Shown here: positions 36,249 through 45,283 of the stretch, one piece after another
Position numbering within the stretch: position 1 is the first letter of the stretch
Layout of the letters: each line of letters opens with the position of its first letter
DNA from: Rhizobium sp. C4
GTDB taxonomy: Bacteria; Pseudomonadota; Alphaproteobacteria; Rhizobiales; Rhizobiaceae
Reading direction: 5' to 3'
NCBI RefSeq assembly: GCF_021026315.1
Contig: NZ_JAJNCX010000008.1
Span: 1 to 64,000, forward strand
Length of the DNA stretch: 64,000 nt
Notes under the pieces: generated by a model
What the model saw: the letters and a program-made list of their open reading frames with translations, nothing else
Databases searched by the model: none
Told to the model about the DNA's origin: nothing
Made by a program: the position numbers and the translations under genes

Positions 36249-36694
36249 CCTTCGATTTCGGGAAGGAGGGCGCCGATCTCGAAGAGAAGCGCGCCACGCG
36301 TAACCGGAGCACCATCCTCGACCGCAATGGAGACAATCCTGCCTGCGCGGTCGGCCTCGATGGGCGTCAGCATCTTCATCGCCTCGATAAGACCGAGCAC
36401 CTGCCCCTCCGCGATCGTGTCACCCGGCTTCACATAGGGTTCCGCCCCCGGCGCCGAGGCGCGATAGAAGGTGCCGGCCATGCCGGAATTGAGCTTGTGC
36501 AGCGCCGGCGGTGGCGGAGCGGCGCCCTCGCCGGCCGCCTTCGTCTCGACATGCGCGACGCGATCGGTCGAGCTTTCCTCCTCTTCGTCGCCCAGCGTGA
36601 TGCGCACGGTCTCGCCATTCACCTCATATTCGAGGCCGGCAATTCCGCTCTTCTTCGCCAGTTCGATCAGGCGTTCGATGAAGTCGATATCCAT
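36245..36694 (-). CDS. accB: Biotin carboxyl carrier protein (AccB-like)
   Basis: This 149-residue carrier has an N-terminal helical region ([20 protein letters not shown]) and an acidic stretch at about 36-41. A Pro/Ala linker (APPPPAL) leads to the C-terminal biotinyl domain with an intact EAMKM motif, Lys107 being the biotin site. The start at 36694 lies 7 bases after the pxpC stop and its stop overlaps the accC start. It should be biotinylated and serve the neighbouring biotin carboxylase. Which carboxyl transferase it serves is the open question; PxpB and PxpC are the nearest candidates. Confidence 0.9.
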   Translation of the reverse strand: MDIDFIERLIELAKKSGIAGLEYEVNGETVRITLGDEEEESSTDRVAHVETKAAGEGAAPPPPALHKLNSGMAGTFYRASAPGAEPYVKPGDTIAEGQVLGLIEAMKMLTPIEADRAGRIVSIAVEDGAPVTRGALLFEIGALLPEIEG

Positions 36695-36701
36695 GTCAGT
36701 C

Positions 36702-37661
36702 CTAACCAGCCAGCGACCGGGCCACGGCCACGGTACGGGCGAGTGCGTCGATCTCAAGGCGCTGCCTGCGAAGCGCGGCATTGGCTTCGTCCGGCGTCAC
36801 TTCGGTGAAGAGAAAGCGGCTTTCGGGTCCGGCCTGCCCGACGATCCAGAGATCCGCCTCGATGATGGTCGCGATCTTCGGATAGCCGCCGCATGTATTG
36901 GCATCCGCCAGCTGGATGATCGGCTTGCCGGAGGGCGGAACCTGGATCGTGCCGGGCAGGATGCCATGCGACATCAGTTCCAGCCGGCGCTCAAGCTTCA
37001 GTTCCGGGCCTTCGAGGCGATAGCCCATGCGGTCCGCCTCCGGCGTCACCCGCCAGGACCAGCGCGAGAAAAGCTTGCGGGCATCGGCAGAGAAGACCGA
37101 AAACTCCGCCGCCGGCACGGCCCGAACGGGGAGCGGATTGGCAAAGTCGAGCATCGCGAAAGGGTCGAGCGCCGCGCCGAAGGCCCGCATCGGCGGCATG
37201 GCCGCCACCGTCAGCCGGTCGCCGCGCCTCAGGCCGCGCCCTTCCAGCCCGCCATAGCCGGATTTGAGGTCCGTCGCGCGTGAGCCCAGCACCGGCTCGA
37301 TCTCGATGCCGCCGGCGAAAGTGATATAGACGCGCGCACCCTTTTCCGGCGGCGCGATCACCAGCGTCTCGCCTTCGGCCGCACTTGCCGCCCAGCGCGG
37401 CGGCAGCGGGCGTCCGCCAAGCGTAACGTCACCTTCCGCGCCGGTGACGGCAAAGCGGGTCGGCTGATCGAAGCGCAAGCGGAAGGGGAAGATGGCGATC
37501 TCCAGGCCCGCCGCATTCAGATCGTTGCCCAGCAGCGCATTACCGATCATCAGCGACAGGCGATCCATCGCGCCGCTGCGGCTCACCCCGATATCGAAGC
37601 GACCATTGCGGCCGAGATCCTGGATCGAATTCGCCGCACCCGTCGTCAGCACCTCGATCAT
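36702..37661 (-). CDS. pxpC: 5-oxoprolinase subunit C (biotin-dependent carboxyltransferase family)
   Basis: The 319-residue protein belongs to the KipA/PxpC family, homologous to a domain of urea amidolyase. Recognisable stretches are NSIQDLGRNGRFDIGVSRSG at about residues 11-30, AMDRLSLMIGNALLGND, the VPPSGKPIIQLADANTCGGY region and a PKIATIIEADL segment. It pairs with PxpB; the two genes overlap by 4 bases. It is the natural cyclophilin-like partner in 5-oxoproline hydrolysis. Its family name comes from similarity to carboxyltransferases, which the adjacent biotin genes make interesting. Confidence 0.92.
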   Translation of the reverse strand: MIEVLTTGAANSIQDLGRNGRFDIGVSRSGAMDRLSLMIGNALLGNDLNAAGLEIAIFPFRLRFDQPTRFAVTGAEGDVTLGGRPLPPRWAASAAEGETLVIAPPEKGARVYITFAGGIEIEPVLGSRATDLKSGYGGLEGRGLRRGDRLTVAAMPPMRAFGAALDPFAMLDFANPLPVRAVPAAEFSVFSADARKLFSRWSWRVTPEADRMGYRLEGPELKLERRLELMSHGILPGTIQVPPSGKPIIQLADANTCGGYPKIATIIEADLWIVGQAGPESRFLFTEVTPDEANAALRRQRLEIDALARTVAVARSLAG

Positions 37662-38317
37662 AGCCAGACATCCTCGATGGTGAAGCGGACGATGTCGCCC
37701 GGTGCCAGTGTCGAGGGCTCGTCGCGATGCGGATCGAAGAGTGCGATCTTGGTATGGCCGATGATATGCCAGCCCGAAGGCGAGGTCTGCGGCATGACGG
37801 CGGCCTGCGCGCCGCCGACGATCACCGATCCGACGGGGACGGCAAGCCGCGGCGTCGAGCGCCGGGCAATCGCCAGCGCCGGATCGAGACCGGACAGATA
37901 GGGAAATCCCGGCATCGCGCCAATCGCCGCCACCTGATAGGTCCCCGCCGCATGGCGCTGCGCGGCCTCAAGCGGGGCGAGCCCGCAATGGCGCGACCAG
38001 GGCTTGAAATCCTCGCCATTCTGCCCGCCATAGACGACGGGAATTTCCACCGTCTTGCCACGACGCGGCAGCGGCTGCGCCTTGGCCCAGCGGTCGGTGA
38101 GTTCCCGGCGCGCCTCTTCCGGCGCGATCTGCTCGGGGTCAAAGAGCGCAAGGATGTTGTTCATGCCCGGCACGGTTTCGATGAAGCCCGGTGCCGAGGT
38201 CAGGTCGCTCGCCAGCGACCAGATGCGCTTCTGGAACTGGTCATCGAAACGGCTTGAATTGGATTGCAGGAGCAATGCACTTCCGCCGGAAAAACTGATC
38301 GTGATCGGCTCTCGCAT
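37658..38317 (-). CDS. pxpB: 5-oxoprolinase subunit B (KipI/allophanate hydrolase subunit 1 family)
   Basis: The 219-residue subunit has the family motifs FSGGSALLLQ near the N terminus, TVPGMNNILALFDP, the PVVYGGQNGEDF stretch and MPGFPYLSGLDPALAIARR. The C-terminal PVGSVIVGGAQAAVMPQTSP is followed by GWHIIGHTKIALFDP. The start at 38317 has GGGGAG upstream; the longer open frame upstream lacks similarity. It is the first gene of the pxpB-pxpC-accB-accC-carrier-pxpA run. The 133-base gap before it should hold the operon promoter, although the sugar-acid dehydratase gene upstream points the same way. Confidence 0.92.
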   Translation of the reverse strand: MREPITISFSGGSALLLQSNSSRFDDQFQKRIWSLASDLTSAPGFIETVPGMNNILALFDPEQIAPEEARRELTDRWAKAQPLPRRGKTVEIPVVYGGQNGEDFKPWSRHCGLAPLEAAQRHAAGTYQVAAIGAMPGFPYLSGLDPALAIARRSTPRLAVPVGSVIVGGAQAAVMPQTSPSGWHIIGHTKIALFDPHRDEPSTLAPGDIVRFTIEDVWL

Positions 38318-38450
38318 GACGGTTGGCGGCTCCCCTTTCGCCGGATCGGAAGCGCGAGACTCATGCCCGCCCTTCCGTTGCGTCAGGATGGCCCTTTCAG
38401 CCAACGAAAACAAGGAACAGACAAGGTTATCCCCTGCCCTCGTCCCAGGC

Positions 38451-39623
38451 TCAGAGACGATCGATCAGCCCGCGCGCGGCCAGGTTCTTCATCAGTGCCC
38501 GCACGCCGAAGCTCCATGGCGGGCAGGCATCCGTGCGGTCCACGAAGTTGACGAGTCGGCCGAGACGGGGCGAAGCGATCTCCACCCGGTCGCCGATCTC
38601 GTGCGTGAAGCCGAGACCCGGGCCACGGCGATCCTTGACGGGCGCGAACATGGTGCCGAGGAAGAGAGCCGCGCCATCGGGATATTGATGGTTGCGGTTC
38701 AGCATCTGGCCGGCCAGGTTCTTCGGCGTGCGGCTGATCGCCGACATGTGGCTGACGCCGGTCATCTCGAACCCATCGTCCCCCGTCACGCTCAAGGAGA
38801 CGCTCAGGCTGCCGACATCGTCCAGCGTGAAGCCCTGATCGAAGAGGCGGATGAATGGGCCGATGGCGCAGGAGGCATTGTTGTCCTTCGCCTTGCCGAG
38901 CAGCAGGGCCGAACGGCCTTCGACGTCGCGAAGGTTCACGTCATTGCCAAGCGTCGCGCCGACAATGGTTCCGTCCGAGCGCACGGCGAGCACCACTTCC
39001 GGCTCCGGATTGTTCCATTCGGAGATCGGATGGATGCCGACCTTCGCCCCGCAGCCAACGGCCGACATGGGCTGCGCCTTGGTGAAGATTTCCGCATCCG
39101 GGCCGATGCCGACTTCAAGATATTGCGACCAGAGCCCCATGTCCTGCAGCAGCGCCTTGACCTTGGCGGCCTCCGGCGAACCGGCGACCACACCCTTCAG
39201 GCTCTCGCCGAGCACGGGCGCGAGCCGCTTGCGGATCTCCTCTGCCCGGCCGCTGTCGCCTTTTGCCTGTTCCTCGATCACACGCTCCAGCATGCTGCCG
39301 GCAAAGGTGACGCCCGCCGCCTTGATGGCCTGGAGATCGACAGGCGCCAGAAGTTCGCCCGCCTCACCGCTCAGAAACGCGTCGAGCGGGCCGAGATCTG
39401 CAAGCCCGGTCAGGCCGGAAAGCCATGTCGCCACATCCGGCTTTTCCAGAAGCGAGGCGATCGTGGCGACGTGACCGGAGAGGTCGAGGAGACGTCCGGC
39501 GCGCAAGATCACCGGCGACGGGCCATCGGCGGCCTTGGACCAGACGCGGCCGACCAGCAGCGCCTCATCGGAATCCTCCGGCAAAATGGTTGCTGCGGTG
39601 AGCGGCGGTCTCGCATTTGCCAT
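38451..39623 (-). CDS. FAH-family sugar-acid dehydratase, XylX-like
   Basis: This 390-residue fumarylacetoacetate-hydrolase-fold protein is close in recalled sequence to Caulobacter XylX, which dehydrates 2-keto-3-deoxy-D-xylonate or L-arabinonate. Shared stretches include LLAPVDLQAIKAAGVTFA, ERVIEEQAKGDSG, GLWSQYLEVGIGPDAEIFTK, WNNPEPEVVL, GATLGNDVNLRDVEGRSALL and LGKAKDNNASCAIGPF. The FAH metal-site glutamates lie in EPEVVL. It diverges from a galactofuranose-type importer, which suggests a pentose or galactose-derived sugar acid in an oxidative pathway. No sugar dehydrogenase or sugar-acid dehydratase of that pathway is in the window. Confidence 0.82.
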   Translation of the reverse strand: MANARPPLTAATILPEDSDEALLVGRVWSKAADGPSPVILRAGRLLDLSGHVATIASLLEKPDVATWLSGLTGLADLGPLDAFLSGEAGELLAPVDLQAIKAAGVTFAGSMLERVIEEQAKGDSGRAEEIRKRLAPVLGESLKGVVAGSPEAAKVKALLQDMGLWSQYLEVGIGPDAEIFTKAQPMSAVGCGAKVGIHPISEWNNPEPEVVLAVRSDGTIVGATLGNDVNLRDVEGRSALLLGKAKDNNASCAIGPFIRLFDQGFTLDDVGSLSVSLSVTGDDGFEMTGVSHMSAISRTPKNLAGQMLNRNHQYPDGAALFLGTMFAPVKDRRGPGLGFTHEIGDRVEIASPRLGRLVNFVDRTDACPPWSFGVRALMKNLAARGLIDRL

Positions 39624-39800
39624 GAATTCCTCCCGAATTTTTATCTGGCGCGGAGTTCCGTTTTGGACGATTCAGACGCGTCGCGCAATCGTCGCCGTTG
39701 CGCTGCGCCTGCACAACGCAGGTGCGGGAAGCTCTTGATTCAATGTTGATTGCGGAACCTTTCCGGCAGCATCTCCTGCGGGCATTTTCATCTTTTACGT

Positions 39801-39851
39801 GCATAAAATGGTGCCAAATACACTTTTTATGAGGATATATTTACATATAAT
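39801..39851 (+). promoter_or_regulatory. Candidate promoter and operator upstream of ytfQ
   Basis: CATAAAATGGTG (about 39802-39813) and ACACTTTTTATG (about 39820-39831) form an imperfect inverted repeat. A TATAAT box is at 39846-39851, 65 bases before the ytfQ start; no good -35 is seen. The rest of the 292-base divergent gap (39624-39915) has no gene. Confidence 0.4.
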
Positions 39852-39915
39852 AGTACTTTTGATAGCGTCCCCTCAGCTACCCGGAGAGAGTGGGTAAGCA
39901 TTGTGGGAGGAAATC

Positions 39916-40887
39916 ATGAAGTTCTTTACGAAGCTCGCGGTCGCCGCGGGCGTTGCTGCCCTGTTGTCTTCTGCTGCCTATGCCGACAGCCTGAAGGGCA
40001 AGACGATCGGCTTCTCGCAGATCGGTTCGGAATCCGGCTGGCGCGCCGCTGAAACCTCGGTCACCAAGCAGCAGGCTGAGAAGCGTGGCATCAATCTGAA
40101 GTTCGCCGATGCCCAGCAGAAGCAGGAAAACCAGATCAAGGCCATCCGCGGCTTCATCGCCCAGGGCGTTGACGCCATCCTCGTCGCTCCGGTCGTATCC
40201 ACCGGTTGGGATGCCGTTCTCGGCGAAGCCAAGGACGCCAAGATCCCGGTCATCCTTCTCGACCGCGGCGTTGACGCTCCGCAGGACCTCTACCTGACCT
40301 CGGTTGCTTCCGACCAGGTGAAGGAAGGCAAGGTCGCCGGCGACTGGCTCGTCAAGACCGTTGGCGACAAGAAGTGCAACGTCGTCGAACTCCAGGGCAC
40401 CGTCGGCTCCACGCCGGCCATCAACCGCAAGAAGGGCTTTGAAGAAGCCATCAAGGGCCACGACAACATCAAGATCGTGCGCAGCCAGACCGGCGACTTC
40501 ACCCGCTCCAAGGGCAAGGAGGTCATGGAAGGCTTCCTGAAGGCTGAAGACGGCGGCAAGAACATCTGCGCCATGTATGCCCACAACGACGACATGGCTG
40601 TCGGTGGCATTCAGGCCATCAAGGATGCCGGCCTGAAGCCGGGCAAGGACGTTCTCGTCGTCTCCGTTGACGCCGTTCCGGATATCTTCAAGGCCATGAT
40701 GACCGGCGAAGCCAACGCGACGGTCGAACTGACGCCGAACATGGCAGGCCCCGCCTTTGACGCGCTCGACGCCTACTGGACGAGCAAGAAGGCACCGGAA
40801 AAGTTCATCATCACGGAATCGAAGCTCTACACGCCGAACGACGATCCGAAGAAGGTGTACGAAGAAAAGAAGGGTCTGGGTTACTGA
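39916..40887 (+). CDS. ytfQ: Galactofuranose-type periplasmic binding protein
   Basis: The 323-residue binding protein has a Sec signal peptide (residues 1-23, ending AAYADS). The mature part agrees closely with recalled E. coli YtfQ: GFSQIGSESGWRAAETS, QKQENQIKAIRGFIAQGVDA, NVVELQGTVGSTPAINRKKG, TGDFTRSKGKEVMEGFLKAE, MYAHNDDMAVGGIQAIKDAG and VELTPNMAGPAFDALDAY. It would bind galactofuranose or arabinofuranose-like sugars. GGGAGGAAA precedes the ATG. It heads an operon with ytfR, ytfT, yjfF and a GntR gene. Confidence 0.93.
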   Translation: MKFFTKLAVAAGVAALLSSAAYADSLKGKTIGFSQIGSESGWRAAETSVTKQQAEKRGINLKFADAQQKQENQIKAIRGFIAQGVDAILVAPVVSTGWDAVLGEAKDAKIPVILLDRGVDAPQDLYLTSVASDQVKEGKVAGDWLVKTVGDKKCNVVELQGTVGSTPAINRKKGFEEAIKGHDNIKIVRSQTGDFTRSKGKEVMEGFLKAEDGGKNICAMYAHNDDMAVGGIQAIKDAGLKPGKDVLVVSVDAVPDIFKAMMTGEANATVELTPNMAGPAFDALDAYWTSKKAPEKFIITESKLYTPNDDPKKVYEEKKGLGY

Positions 40888-40929
40888 TCCCGGAGTAGCC
40901 CTCAAGCCATGAAACTCATGGCTGAAAAG

Positions 40930-40956
40930 CGTTCCGTCGGACCATCCGGCGGAACG
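40930..40956 (+). terminator. Hairpin between ytfQ and ytfR
   Basis: An 11-bp stem with one G-T pair (CGTTCCGTCGG 40930-40940 with CCGGCGGAACG 40946-40956) is followed by TTCTTGTCTT. It lies in the 122-base gap after the binding-protein gene. It probably causes partial termination or 3' protection so that YtfQ is made in excess. Confidence 0.6.
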
Positions 40957-41009
40957 TTCTTGTCTTCGGTTGCAACACCGTAAAAGATTGCGAAAACGGG
41001 AGGGGAACG

Positions 41010-42554
41010 ATGGTCGATCATCAAACCGACAATTCGTTCGTGCTGGAAGCACGCGGCGTCATCAAGATATTCGGCCAGAGCCGGGCGCTCGACGGCGTCA
41101 ATTTCGGCCTAAGGCGCGGCGAAGTCCATGCGCTGCTCGGCGAAAACGGCGCCGGCAAGTCGACACTCATCAAGATCCTGACGGGTGCCTACCAGCCGGA
41201 TGGTGGCGAAGTCCTGCTCGATGGCGAGCCCGTGCATTTCGCCGATCCGCTGCATGCCCAGTCGCATGGCATCGGCACGGTCTATCAGGAGGTCAACCTC
41301 CTGCCGAACCGCTCGGTTGCCGAAAACCTCTTCCTCGGCCGCCAGCCGACCCGCTTCGGCTTCGTGCGCAAGTCGCTGATCGAGAAAAACGCCCGCGAGC
41401 TTCTGTCGCGCTATGGCCTCGACATCGACGTGCAGGCCGAGCTTGGCACCTATTCGGTTGCCGTCCAGCAAATCGTGGCGATTGCCCGCGCCGTCGAATT
41501 GTCCGGCAAGGTCCTCGTGCTCGACGAGCCGACCGCCAGCCTCGACAAGCTCGAGGTCGAGAAGCTGTTCGAAGTGGTCACGCAGCTTAAAGAACGCGGC
41601 ATGGCCATCGTCTTCATTACCCATTTCCTAGATCAGGTCTTCGCCATTTCCGATCGCGTCACGATCCTGCGCAACGGCCGCCTGATCGGCACCGAACCGC
41701 TCTCTGGCCTGACGCGCACCGATGTCGTGCGCATGATGCTCGGCAAGGACATTACCTTCGCTCCCGCCGTCACCGGCATCGAGGAGCGTGCGGCCGGCCC
41801 GGCGCTGGTGGAATTCACGGAGTGCGGCAAGGCCGGCAAGATCCATCCCTTCTCGCTCAAGATCCGCCGCGGCGAAGTGGTCGGCGTTGCCGGCCTCCTC
41901 GGATCCGGGCGCACCGAAATGGCGCGCATCATGTTCGGCGCGGACCAGTGCGATGCCGGCGAAATCCGCATCGGCGACAAGCCGGTCGCGCTGAAATCGC
42001 CGGTGCAGGCCATCGCCCACGGCTTCGGCTTCTGCCCGGAAGACCGCAAGGTCGAGGGCATTCTGGGCGACCTGTCGGTGCGCGAAAACATCGTCATCGC
42101 GCTCCAGGGCAAGCTCGGCTGGTTCAAGGCGTTGAACCGCGACGAGCAGATGGAGATTGCCGGCAAGTTTGCCGAAGATCTCGACATCCGCGCCGCCTCG
42201 CTCGACATGCCGGTCAAGCTCTTGTCCGGCGGCAACCAGCAGAAGGTGATCCTCGCCCGCTGGCTGGCAACCGACCCCAATTTCCTGATCCTCGACGAGC
42301 CGACCCGCGGCATCGATGTCGGCGCCCATGCCGAAATCGTGCGCACCATCAACCGGCTGCGCGAGGAAGGTCTCGCCCTTCTCGTCATCTCGTCGGAACT
42401 CGACGAAATCGTCGCCTATTCGTCCCGCATCGTCGTGATGCGAGACCGCGAAATGGTGGCCGAGCTGACCGGCGACAACATCAACCCGTCCGTCATCGTC
42501 CAGGCGATTGCCGCCCAGCATGAAACGGTTTCGGCCGAGGGAGCAAGCGTATGA
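41010..42554 (+). CDS. ytfR: Galactofuranose-type ABC transporter ATP-binding protein
   Basis: The 514-residue double-cassette ATPase has first Walker A GENGAGKST, VYQEVNLLPNRSVAENLFLG as the Q-loop region, and Walker B VLVLDEPTASLD. The second cassette has GLLGSGRTEMARI, the signature LLSGGNQQKV and LILDEPTRGIDVG. The ATG at 41010 follows GGGAGGGGAA. The stop overlaps the ytfT start as ATGA. It energises the YtfT-YjfF channel for furanose sugars delivered by YtfQ. Confidence 0.93.
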   Translation: MVDHQTDNSFVLEARGVIKIFGQSRALDGVNFGLRRGEVHALLGENGAGKSTLIKILTGAYQPDGGEVLLDGEPVHFADPLHAQSHGIGTVYQEVNLLPNRSVAENLFLGRQPTRFGFVRKSLIEKNARELLSRYGLDIDVQAELGTYSVAVQQIVAIARAVELSGKVLVLDEPTASLDKLEVEKLFEVVTQLKERGMAIVFITHFLDQVFAISDRVTILRNGRLIGTEPLSGLTRTDVVRMMLGKDITFAPAVTGIEERAAGPALVEFTECGKAGKIHPFSLKIRRGEVVGVAGLLGSGRTEMARIMFGADQCDAGEIRIGDKPVALKSPVQAIAHGFGFCPEDRKVEGILGDLSVRENIVIALQGKLGWFKALNRDEQMEIAGKFAEDLDIRAASLDMPVKLLSGGNQQKVILARWLATDPNFLILDEPTRGIDVGAHAEIVRTINRLREEGLALLVISSELDEIVAYSSRIVVMRDREMVAELTGDNINPSVIVQAIAAQHETVSAEGASV

Positions 42555-43558
42555 AACTGAAGAAACTCTCCCCGCTTGTGAACCCGCAGTCGATCGCGCT
42601 TGTCGTCGTGCTGCTCGTCAACTGGGCCCTGTTCCCCGGCTTTTTCAACGTCACCTGGCAGGACGGCCGGCTTTTCGGCAGTCTGATCGACGTGCTCAAT
42701 CGCGGTGTCCCGGTGGCGATCTTGGCCATCGGCATGTCGGCCGTCATCGCCACCAAGGGCGTCGACCTGTCGGTCGGCGCGGTCATGGCCATTTCCGGCG
42801 CCGTTGCCGCCACGCTGGTCACGGACGGCTATCCGGCTTCTGTCGCCGTGATTGCGGCCCTGGCCATCGGCGTCCTCTGCGGCGTCTGGAACGGCGTCCT
42901 CGTCGCCTTCCTGGAAATCCAGCCGATCATCGCAACCCTCGTTCTCATGGTTGCCGGGCGCGGCATCGCGCAGCTGATCACGGCGGGCTCGATCGTGACC
43001 TTCGCCGATCCGCTGCTGATTTCGATCGGCACGGGCTCGTTTGCGGGGCTGCCAATGCCGGTCGTCATCGCGATCGTCCTGCTCTTCATCAGCGTCTTCG
43101 TGGTGCGCTCCAGTGCCGTCGGCCTGTTCATCGAATCCGTCGGCGTCAACCGCGCGGCGGCGAGCCTTGCCGGCATCCGCAGCGGCCTTCTTCTGGTCGC
43201 CGTCTATGGCTTCTCCGGCTTCTGCGCCGCCATCTCCGGCCTCATCGTTGCCGGCGACATCAAGGGGGCTGACGCCAACAATGCCGGGCTCTGGCTCGAG
43301 CTGGATGCGATCCTCGCGGTCGTCATCGGCGGCACGTCGCTGCTCGGCGGGCGGTTCTCGATTGCCATGTCGGTGCTGGGCGCCATCATCATCCAGGCGA
43401 TGAACACCGGCATTCTCGTGTCGGGCTTCCCGCCGGAATTCAACCTCGTGGTCAAGGCCGGCGTCATCATCCTGATCTTCACCATGCAGTCGCCGCTCGC
43501 CACCCGCCTCATCGAAATGCGCAAGACCCAGCGCGCTGTCGCCAGGAAAGCATCATGA
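42551..43558 (+). CDS. ytfT: Galactofuranose-type ABC transporter permease
   Basis: The 335-residue RbsC-class permease has GVDLSVGAVMAISGAVAATL around residues 75-95, QPIIATLVLMVAGRGIAQLI near 125-145 and a late DAILAVVIGGTSLLGGRFSI segment. About nine or ten membrane spans are expected. It is translationally coupled to ytfR and yjfF by 4-base overlaps. Together with YjfF it forms the heterodimeric channel, following the E. coli ytfQRT-yjfF gene order. Confidence 0.92.
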   Translation: MKLKKLSPLVNPQSIALVVVLLVNWALFPGFFNVTWQDGRLFGSLIDVLNRGVPVAILAIGMSAVIATKGVDLSVGAVMAISGAVAATLVTDGYPASVAVIAALAIGVLCGVWNGVLVAFLEIQPIIATLVLMVAGRGIAQLITAGSIVTFADPLLISIGTGSFAGLPMPVVIAIVLLFISVFVVRSSAVGLFIESVGVNRAAASLAGIRSGLLLVAVYGFSGFCAAISGLIVAGDIKGADANNAGLWLELDAILAVVIGGTSLLGGRFSIAMSVLGAIIIQAMNTGILVSGFPPEFNLVVKAGVIILIFTMQSPLATRLIEMRKTQRAVARKAS

Positions 43559-44541
43559 ACCGCAGTCTCCGTCCGCTGGCGGCCACCGCCGTCATTTTCG
43601 CGCTCGCCTATGCGGCCAGCATCTTCCAGTTTCCGGGCATGTTCTCCACGCGCGTGCTCGGCAACTTCCTCACCGACAACGCCTTCCTTGGCATCACCGC
43701 CGTCGGCATGACCTTCGTCATCATCTCGGGCGGCATCGATCTTTCGGTCGGCGCCATCATCGGCTTCACCGGCGTGCTGATTGCCGTGCTCATCGGCTGG
43801 GCGGGCATCCACCCGCTCGCGGCCTTTGTCATCGCGCTCGTTGTGGCCGGGGCCTTTGGCGCCGCTATGGGAGCCGCGATCCACTATCTGGAAGTGCCGC
43901 CCTTCATCGTAACGCTGGCCGGCATGTTCCTGGCGCGCGGGGCAGCCTCCGTCATCACGCAGGATTCCATTCCCGTCACGCATGAATTCTATTCCAAGGT
44001 CACCTCCACCTACTGGCTGATGCCGGGCGGCGGTCGCTTGAGCATGATCGGCGCGCTGATGATCATCGTCTTCATCGTCGGCGCTCTCGTTGCACATCGC
44101 ACCCGCTTCGGCTCGAATGTCTATGCGCTCGGCGGCAACGCCACGTCGGCTGCCCTCATGGGCGTGCCGGTGGCGCGCACGACGATCCTCATCTACACGC
44201 TCTCTGCAACGCTGTCCGGTCTCGCCGGCATCGTCTTCTCGCTCTACACGTCCGCCGGCTATCCCCTGGCCGCGGTCGGCGTCGAGCTCGACGCGATCGG
44301 CGCTGTCGTCATCGGCGGCACGCTGCTCACCGGCGGCTACGGTTTCGTGGCCGGCACCTTCATCGGCGTCATGCTGCAGGGTCTTGTCCAAACATACATT
44401 ATTTTCGATGGAACCCTTTCAAGCTGGTGGACGAAGATAGTAATAGGTGGCCTGTTGTTCGTCTTCATCGTGCTGCAGAGGCTCGTCTTCTCTGCGTCCT
44501 CTTCGCGGTCCAAGGTGTTTTGGAAATTGAAACATGAGTGA
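43555..44541 (+). CDS. yjfF: Galactofuranose-type ABC transporter permease, second subunit
   Basis: The 328-residue permease of the same class has SGGIDLSVGAIIGFTGVLIA at about residues 60-79, VPPFIVTLAGMFLARGAASV near 115-135 and DAIGAVVIGGTLLTGGYGFV near 245-265. It is the fourth transport gene, matching the E. coli order. Its final 8 bases overlap the start of the GntR regulator. The last 40 residues are a soluble, basic tail. Confidence 0.92.
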   Translation: MNRSLRPLAATAVIFALAYAASIFQFPGMFSTRVLGNFLTDNAFLGITAVGMTFVIISGGIDLSVGAIIGFTGVLIAVLIGWAGIHPLAAFVIALVVAGAFGAAMGAAIHYLEVPPFIVTLAGMFLARGAASVITQDSIPVTHEFYSKVTSTYWLMPGGGRLSMIGALMIIVFIVGALVAHRTRFGSNVYALGGNATSAALMGVPVARTTILIYTLSATLSGLAGIVFSLYTSAGYPLAAVGVELDAIGAVVIGGTLLTGGYGFVAGTFIGVMLQGLVQTYIIFDGTLSSWWTKIVIGGLLFVFIVLQRLVFSASSSRSKVFWKLKHE

Positions 44542-45277
44542 ACCCGGCAGCCTGATTCGCTCCCGAACAGGGCGGTCGGCTGCGCCGAACTTCCACTCCT
44601 TCGTCATCAACGAACTGGGGCTCGGCATCGTCACCGGCAAATTCCCTGCGGGCTCGATCCTGCCGCGGGATGCCGAACTCATGGACATGTACGGGGTCTC
44701 GCGCACCGTGTTGCGCGAGGCGCTGAAGACACTGGAAGCCAAGGGCATGGTCGAGGCGCGGCCAAAGGTCGGCACGCGCGTGGCGGCGAAGAACCGCTGG
44801 GCCTATTTCGACCAGCAGGTGCTGCTCTGGCTCTTCGAAGGCGGATTTGATGCCAGCCTTGCGGCACATTTCTTCTCGATCCGCCGCCTGATCGAAGGCG
44901 AGGCCGTGCGGCTTGCCTGTCGCAACCGCACGGCGGATCAGGTCCGCACCATGTATTACTGGCTGCAGCAGATGAGCATTTCACGCGGCGTGTCGGAGAG
45001 CTTCGCGCTGGCCAATCTGGAACTCCACCAGATTTTTCTCACCGCCTCGCAGAACCCTCTGATGCGTGCGGCACTCGGCGTCGTCGAATTCACGCTCGCA
45101 GCCGCCATGCCGAAGGGCGAGTTCACCGACGGAACCTCGCCCTATTACGAAACCTCGATCTTCACGCAGCGCGCGCTGGCCCAGGCCGTCGAGGCCGGCA
45201 ATCAGGACAACGCCTGCGAAAATCTGCTGCGCATTCTCGAGCTTGAAGAGGCGAGCGCCTCGGCAAACCTGAAATAG
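44534..45277 (+). CDS. GntR-family regulator (FadR/FCD type) of the ytf operon
   Basis: The 247-residue transcription factor has a winged helix at about residues 25-90 (MDMYGVSRTVLREALKTLEA includes the recognition helix; VEARPKVGTRV forms the wing). The C-terminal FCD domain includes FSIRRLIEGEAVRLACRN and NLELHQIFLTAS. It is the last gene of the ytf operon, overlapping yjfF by 8 bases, so it is co-transcribed with what it likely controls. Candidate sites are the imperfect repeat upstream of ytfQ. Confidence 0.88.
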   Translation: MSEPGSLIRSRTGRSAAPNFHSFVINELGLGIVTGKFPAGSILPRDAELMDMYGVSRTVLREALKTLEAKGMVEARPKVGTRVAAKNRWAYFDQQVLLWLFEGGFDASLAAHFFSIRRLIEGEAVRLACRNRTADQVRTMYYWLQQMSISRGVSESFALANLELHQIFLTASQNPLMRAALGVVEFTLAAAMPKGEFTDGTSPYYETSIFTQRALAQAVEAGNQDNACENLLRILELEEASASANLK

Positions 45278-45283
45278 GCGGGC

